Positions 6,191 to 8,096 of a stretch of 8,096 nucleotides of DNA are shown here, in pieces. Every line of letters begins with the position of its first letter. The first letter of the stretch is position 1. The translations under genes and the position numbers were made by a program. The notes beneath the pieces were generated by a model that ran no database searches, had not been told where the DNA came from, and worked only from the letters and a program-made list of their open reading frames with translations. This stretch comes from an uncultured Prevotella sp. (GTDB taxonomy: Bacteria > Bacteroidota > Bacteroidia > Bacteroidales > Bacteroidaceae), in NCBI GenBank assembly GCA_900550365.1, contig URRR01000050.1:1-8096 (forward strand), read 5' to 3'.

Positions 6191-6796
6191 TCACACCACC
6201 TCGATAAGCTCGACGTCGAACACAAGAGTAGCGAACGGCGGAATAGATGCGCCCGCGCCACGCTCGCCGTAACCGAGATGGTAAGGTATGAAGAAACGGT
6301 ATTTAGCGCCTTCCTGCATCAGCTGCAGACCTTCAGTCCATCCGGCAATAACCTGGTTGAGGGGGAACACGGCAGGCTCGCCGCGCTGTATGCTGCTGTC
6401 GAACACCGTGCCGTCAATCAGGAAGCCCTCATAGTGGCACTTAACCTTGTCGGTAGCCTTCGGCTTACGGCCGTTGCCTTCCTTCAGCACCTTATATTGC
6501 AGACCGCTGGGCAGCGTCACAACGCCCTCTTTACCTGCGTTGTCGGCCAGATACTGCTCGCCCTCGGCCTTAGCCTTCTTTCCCTTTTCGGCCATGGCTG
6601 CATTGGCCTTGGCCTCCTGCTGGCGGAAAAACTCCTGTACTATCGTCTGCGCCTCACGGTCGGCAATCTTGAGTTCGGCTCCTGCCAGAACGTCCTTGAT
6701 AGCCGTAGCGAAGTCATCAATGTCGAGCCCGGTGGCTCCCATCTGTGCCAACTGGCGGCCGATGCCTAATCCCAAGGCGTAACTTACTTTGTCCAT
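6191..6796 (-). CDS. fklB: FKBP-type peptidyl-prolyl isomerase, cytoplasmic FklB-like
   Basis: A 201-aa protein matching the length and layout of E. coli FklB (FKBP22). No signal peptide is present: it begins MDKVSYALGLGIGRQL, directly in the FKBP_N region that the other two paralogues carry after their export signals. Residues about 48-88 form a long charged helix. Residues about 92-199 are the FKBP domain with the full pocket: Tyr122, Phe132-Asp133, Arg138, Phe144, Val149-Ile150, Trp153, Tyr176 and Phe193. The classical ending GERGAGASIPPFATLVFDVEL is intact, so it should be the most conventional catalyst of the three. It is the first gene of the likely operon, with a TACCTTTG promoter about 45 nt upstream. 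Cytoplasmic folding of proline-containing proteins is the expected role. The gene name rests on similarity recalled from sequence and not on a search. Confidence 0.94.
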   Translation of the reverse strand: MDKVSYALGLGIGRQLAQMGATGLDIDDFATAIKDVLAGAELKIADREAQTIVQEFFRQQEAKANAAMAEKGKKAKAEGEQYLADNAGKEGVVTLPSGLQYKVLKEGNGRKPKATDKVKCHYEGFLIDGTVFDSSIQRGEPAVFPLNQVIAGWTEGLQLMQEGAKYRFFIPYHLGYGERGAGASIPPFATLVFDVELIEVV

Positions 6797-6841
6797 TCTT
6801 CTGTGATTTTTGATTTATTCTTTACCTTATTAAAAACCGTG

Positions 6842-6849
6842 CAAAGGTA
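6842..6849 (-). promoter_or_regulatory. -7 promoter element of the FKBP operon
   Basis: TACCTTTG (6849 to 6842 on the minus strand) fits TAnnTTTG exactly and is followed by CAC, as at the tRNA promoters. A near-match TGCTG lies about 20 nt upstream (6874 to 6870). The predicted leader to the first FKBP start codon is about 40 nt. Confidence 0.65.
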
Positions 6850-6892
6850 GCATTTTTATCCGATTACGGCAGCATTATTGTAGAAAAATCAC

Positions 6893-6900
6893 TAATTTTG
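6893..6900 (+). promoter_or_regulatory. Possible -7 element for the sirtuin gene
   Basis: TAATTTTG matches TAnnTTTG on the plus strand and is the only such match I see between the FKBP operon and the sirtuin. No TTTG lies at the right distance upstream. If used, the transcript would begin near 6907 and carry a roughly 255-nt leader made of the long inverted repeat. Confidence 0.35.
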
Positions 6901-7160
6901 TGGAAAGTTAAGGAAGGAGGGAAGGAGTAAGGAGTAAAGTAGTAAGTAGTAGGGAGTGAAGCAGAAAGGAGGAAGGTAGTAAAGAAGGAGATGAATAAGG
7001 AACAATAGTAAATGATTAAAAAGTAAAATAACAACTTTTTAATCATCCATTATCATTCAAAGTCTTATACTTATTCCTTACTACTTTATACTTTTCCACT
7101 TCTTACTCTACTTCTCTACAATTTTCTACTTTACTACTTACTCCTTCTCTCCTTACTACT
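6901..7160. repeat. Long imperfect inverted repeat with purine/pyrimidine strand asymmetry
   Basis: This is most of the 368-nt gap between divergent genes and contains no credible coding sequence. Roughly 6901-7010 is almost all A, G and scattered T (words such as GGAGTAA, AGTAGTAAG, GAAGGAG). Roughly 7047-7160 is its pyrimidine-rich counterpart (TTACTACT, CTCCTTCTC, CTTACT). The centre is a perfect 12-bp inverted repeat, ATGATTAAAAAG (7012-7023) and CTTTTTAATCAT (7035-7046), with an 11-nt spacer. Outward from there the arms match imperfectly, with shared words in shifted order. Transcribed, it would form a very long hairpin just ahead of the sirtuin start codon. Confidence 0.75.
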
Positions 7161-7164
7161 AAAA

Positions 7165-7881
7165 ATGACCATCATGAAAAAAATCGTTGTACTTACCGGT
7201 GCGGGAATGTCTGCGGAGAGCGGACTTAGCACCTTCCGAGATGCCGACGGGCTGTGGGAGAACTACCCCGTGGCACGCGTGGCCACGCATGAGGCTTGGG
7301 AGCGTGACCCTGATTATGTGAACAACTTTTACAACATGCTGCGCAAGAAGCTGCTTAAGGCCGAGCCTAACGAGGGCCACCGCCTCGTGGCGGAGCTTGA
7401 ACGGGCATACGACGTCACTGTGGTTACGCAGAACGTGGACAACCTTCACGAGACGGCGGGCAGCTCGCGCGTGATTCATCTGCACGGCGAACTGATGAAA
7501 ACATGCTCAAGCCGCGACGTAGACAACCCGCGTTACTGGCGCACGATGACACCCGGCGACCTTGAAGTGAAGCCTGGCGAGAAGGCCGGCGACGGCTCGC
7601 TGCTGCGCCCTTACATAGTGTTCTTCGGCGAGGCCGTGCCCAACATATCTGTGGCTGCCGACTACGCGCGCCAAGCCGACATATTTATCATCATCGGCAC
7701 GTCGCTCAACGTCTATCCGGCGGCCGGTCTGGTGCAGTATGTCGGGCCGTCAGTGCCCGTTTATCTTATCGACCCCAAGCCCGTAATGGCCGCCGGACGG
7801 CATAACGTAATGCACATAATGAAGGGCGCGTCAGAGGGCATGCGCGAACTTAGCGGCATCCTTCTGAACAGCAATCAGTAA
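7165..7881 (+). CDS. cobB: Sir2/CobB-family NAD-dependent protein deacylase, zinc-ligand-deficient
   Basis: A 238-aa sirtuin, which removes acyl groups from lysine using NAD+. The NAD-binding motifs are intact: GAGMSAESGLSTFRD (12-26), TQNVDNLH (88-95), catalytic His107 in HLHGE, FFGEAVP (153-159) and GTSLNVYPA (178-186). The zinc module that follows HLHGE (about 111-148) has only Cys114, the sole cysteine in the protein, where CobB has four; it cannot form the usual Cys4 site. The SIRT5/CobB signature Tyr-x-x-Arg is displaced: Tyr56 is followed by Asn-Met-Leu, with Arg one residue late at 60, although the Ala in VATHEAW that goes with it is kept. Substrate range is therefore uncertain. Met4 (7174) begins MKKIVVLTGAG, the usual family start, and may be the true start. 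It stands alone, divergent from the FKBP operon. Confidence 0.9.
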   Translation: MTIMKKIVVLTGAGMSAESGLSTFRDADGLWENYPVARVATHEAWERDPDYVNNFYNMLRKKLLKAEPNEGHRLVAELERAYDVTVVTQNVDNLHETAGSSRVIHLHGELMKTCSSRDVDNPRYWRTMTPGDLEVKPGEKAGDGSLLRPYIVFFGEAVPNISVAADYARQADIFIIIGTSLNVYPAAGLVQYVGPSVPVYLIDPKPVMAAGRHNVMHIMKGASEGMRELSGILLNSNQ

Positions 7882-7908
7882 CTTACTGTCAATCAAGACG
7901 TTACGAGC

Positions 7909-7961
7909 GGCGTTGCAAAAGACCGTCTTTTAGCTTCTAAAAGGCCGTCTTTTGCAACGCC
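7909..7961 (+). repeat. Large hairpin downstream of the sirtuin gene
   Basis: GGCGTTGCAAAAGAC (7909-7923) pairs perfectly with GTCTTTTGCAACGCC (7947-7961). After one C-C mismatch, a G-C pair and a T-G wobble, CTTTTAG (7927-7933) pairs with CTAAAAG (7937-7943) around loop CTT. The 53-nt element is therefore close to one continuous palindrome. It starts 27 nt after the sirtuin stop codon and may terminate or protect its mRNA, though no T-run follows. Confidence 0.85.
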
Positions 7962-7965
7962 GTTT

Positions 7966-8000
7966 GCCGTCTTTTAGAATGCGAAAGACGGCCTTTCGCA
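7966..8000 (+). repeat. Second hairpin cluster with two competing stems
   Basis: GCCGTCTTT (7966-7974) pairs with AAAGACGGC (7984-7992), and TGCGAAAG (7980-7987) pairs with CTTTCGCA (7993-8000). The two stems share bases 7984-7992 and cannot form together. The CCGTCTTT word also occurs twice in the preceding hairpin (7923-7930 and 7945-7952), so the two elements are built from the same units. From 8001 to the window end I see no gene, only a weak 6-bp inverted repeat, TAAACT/AGTTTA (8058-8074). Confidence 0.75.
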
Positions 8001-8096
8001 AATCTGCCGGATAACAACATGTCTTTTCCTAAAATATATTGACAGATTTTGTTTAAATAAACTACATCAGTTTACACATTCATTTTATCCGTACTG

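Noticed and set aside
5825..6769. 314-aa plus-strand open frame opposite the FKBP genes
   Set aside because: It is antisense to two clear FKBP genes and shows only reflected codon bias. Its apparent hydrophobic start comes from the opposite strand's coding pattern.
6864..7046. 60-aa minus-strand open frame rich in Ser, Phe, Leu and Tyr
   Set aside because: It is translated from the low-complexity inverted repeat; its composition follows from the pyrimidine-rich strand.
8039..8044. TTGACA considered as a -35 promoter box
   Set aside because: Other promoters here follow the Bacteroidetes TTTG/TAnnTTTG form, and no suitable downstream element or gene follows within the window.

Overview
The window looks like a chromosomal segment from a Bacteroidales bacterium, most likely Prevotellaceae or a close relative. 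The evidence is promoters of the Bacteroidetes form (TTTG/TTG, about 20 nt, then TAnnTTTG), little use of Shine-Dalgarno sites, tRNA genes without encoded CCA, and protein families with a Bacteroidales flavour: a lipoprotein glutaminyl cyclase, a fused class-I amidotransferase/M19 dipeptidase, and tandem FKBP isomerases. The genus is an inference.

Layout, left to right. (1) 1-320: two divergent tRNA genes, tRNA-Phe(GAA) on the minus strand and tRNA-Pro(CGG) on the plus strand, driven by mirrored promoters that share an identical 18-bp core; tRNA-Pro ends in a long perfect terminator hairpin. (2) 320-510: a non-coding gap with a 31-bp near-perfect inverted repeat and a cluster of TAACTTCT words. 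(3) 3878 down to 511, minus strand: a probable three-gene operon of an Lrp/AsnC regulator, a 603-aa two-enzyme fusion (C26-type gamma-glutamyl hydrolase plus M19 dipeptidase), and a secreted lipoprotein of the M28/glutaminyl-peptide cyclotransferase family. A good promoter with an overlapping dyad lies in front of the regulator. (4) 6796 down to 4087, minus strand: three tandem FKBP-type peptidyl-prolyl isomerase paralogues, predicted to be cytoplasmic, lipoprotein and soluble periplasmic, closed by an intrinsic terminator at 4020-4047. (5) 6797-7164: a 368-nt divergent intergenic region, mostly a purine-rich half followed by a pyrimidine-rich half that together form a very long imperfect inverted repeat. 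(6) 7165-7881, plus strand: a Sir2/CobB-family sirtuin that lacks the zinc-binding cysteines. (7) 7882-8096: no gene, but a dense cluster of hairpins built from CCGTCTTTT words.

The proteins suggest two themes. The left operon fits amino-acid-responsive turnover of gamma-glutamyl peptides or dipeptides plus envelope protein maturation. The FKBP operon supplies proline isomerases to each side of the inner membrane. No phage, transposase, CRISPR array or defence system is visible. The most unusual material is in the intergenic regions, where several families of short-word repeats and long inverted repeats recur, and in the domain fusion and the divergent sirtuin.
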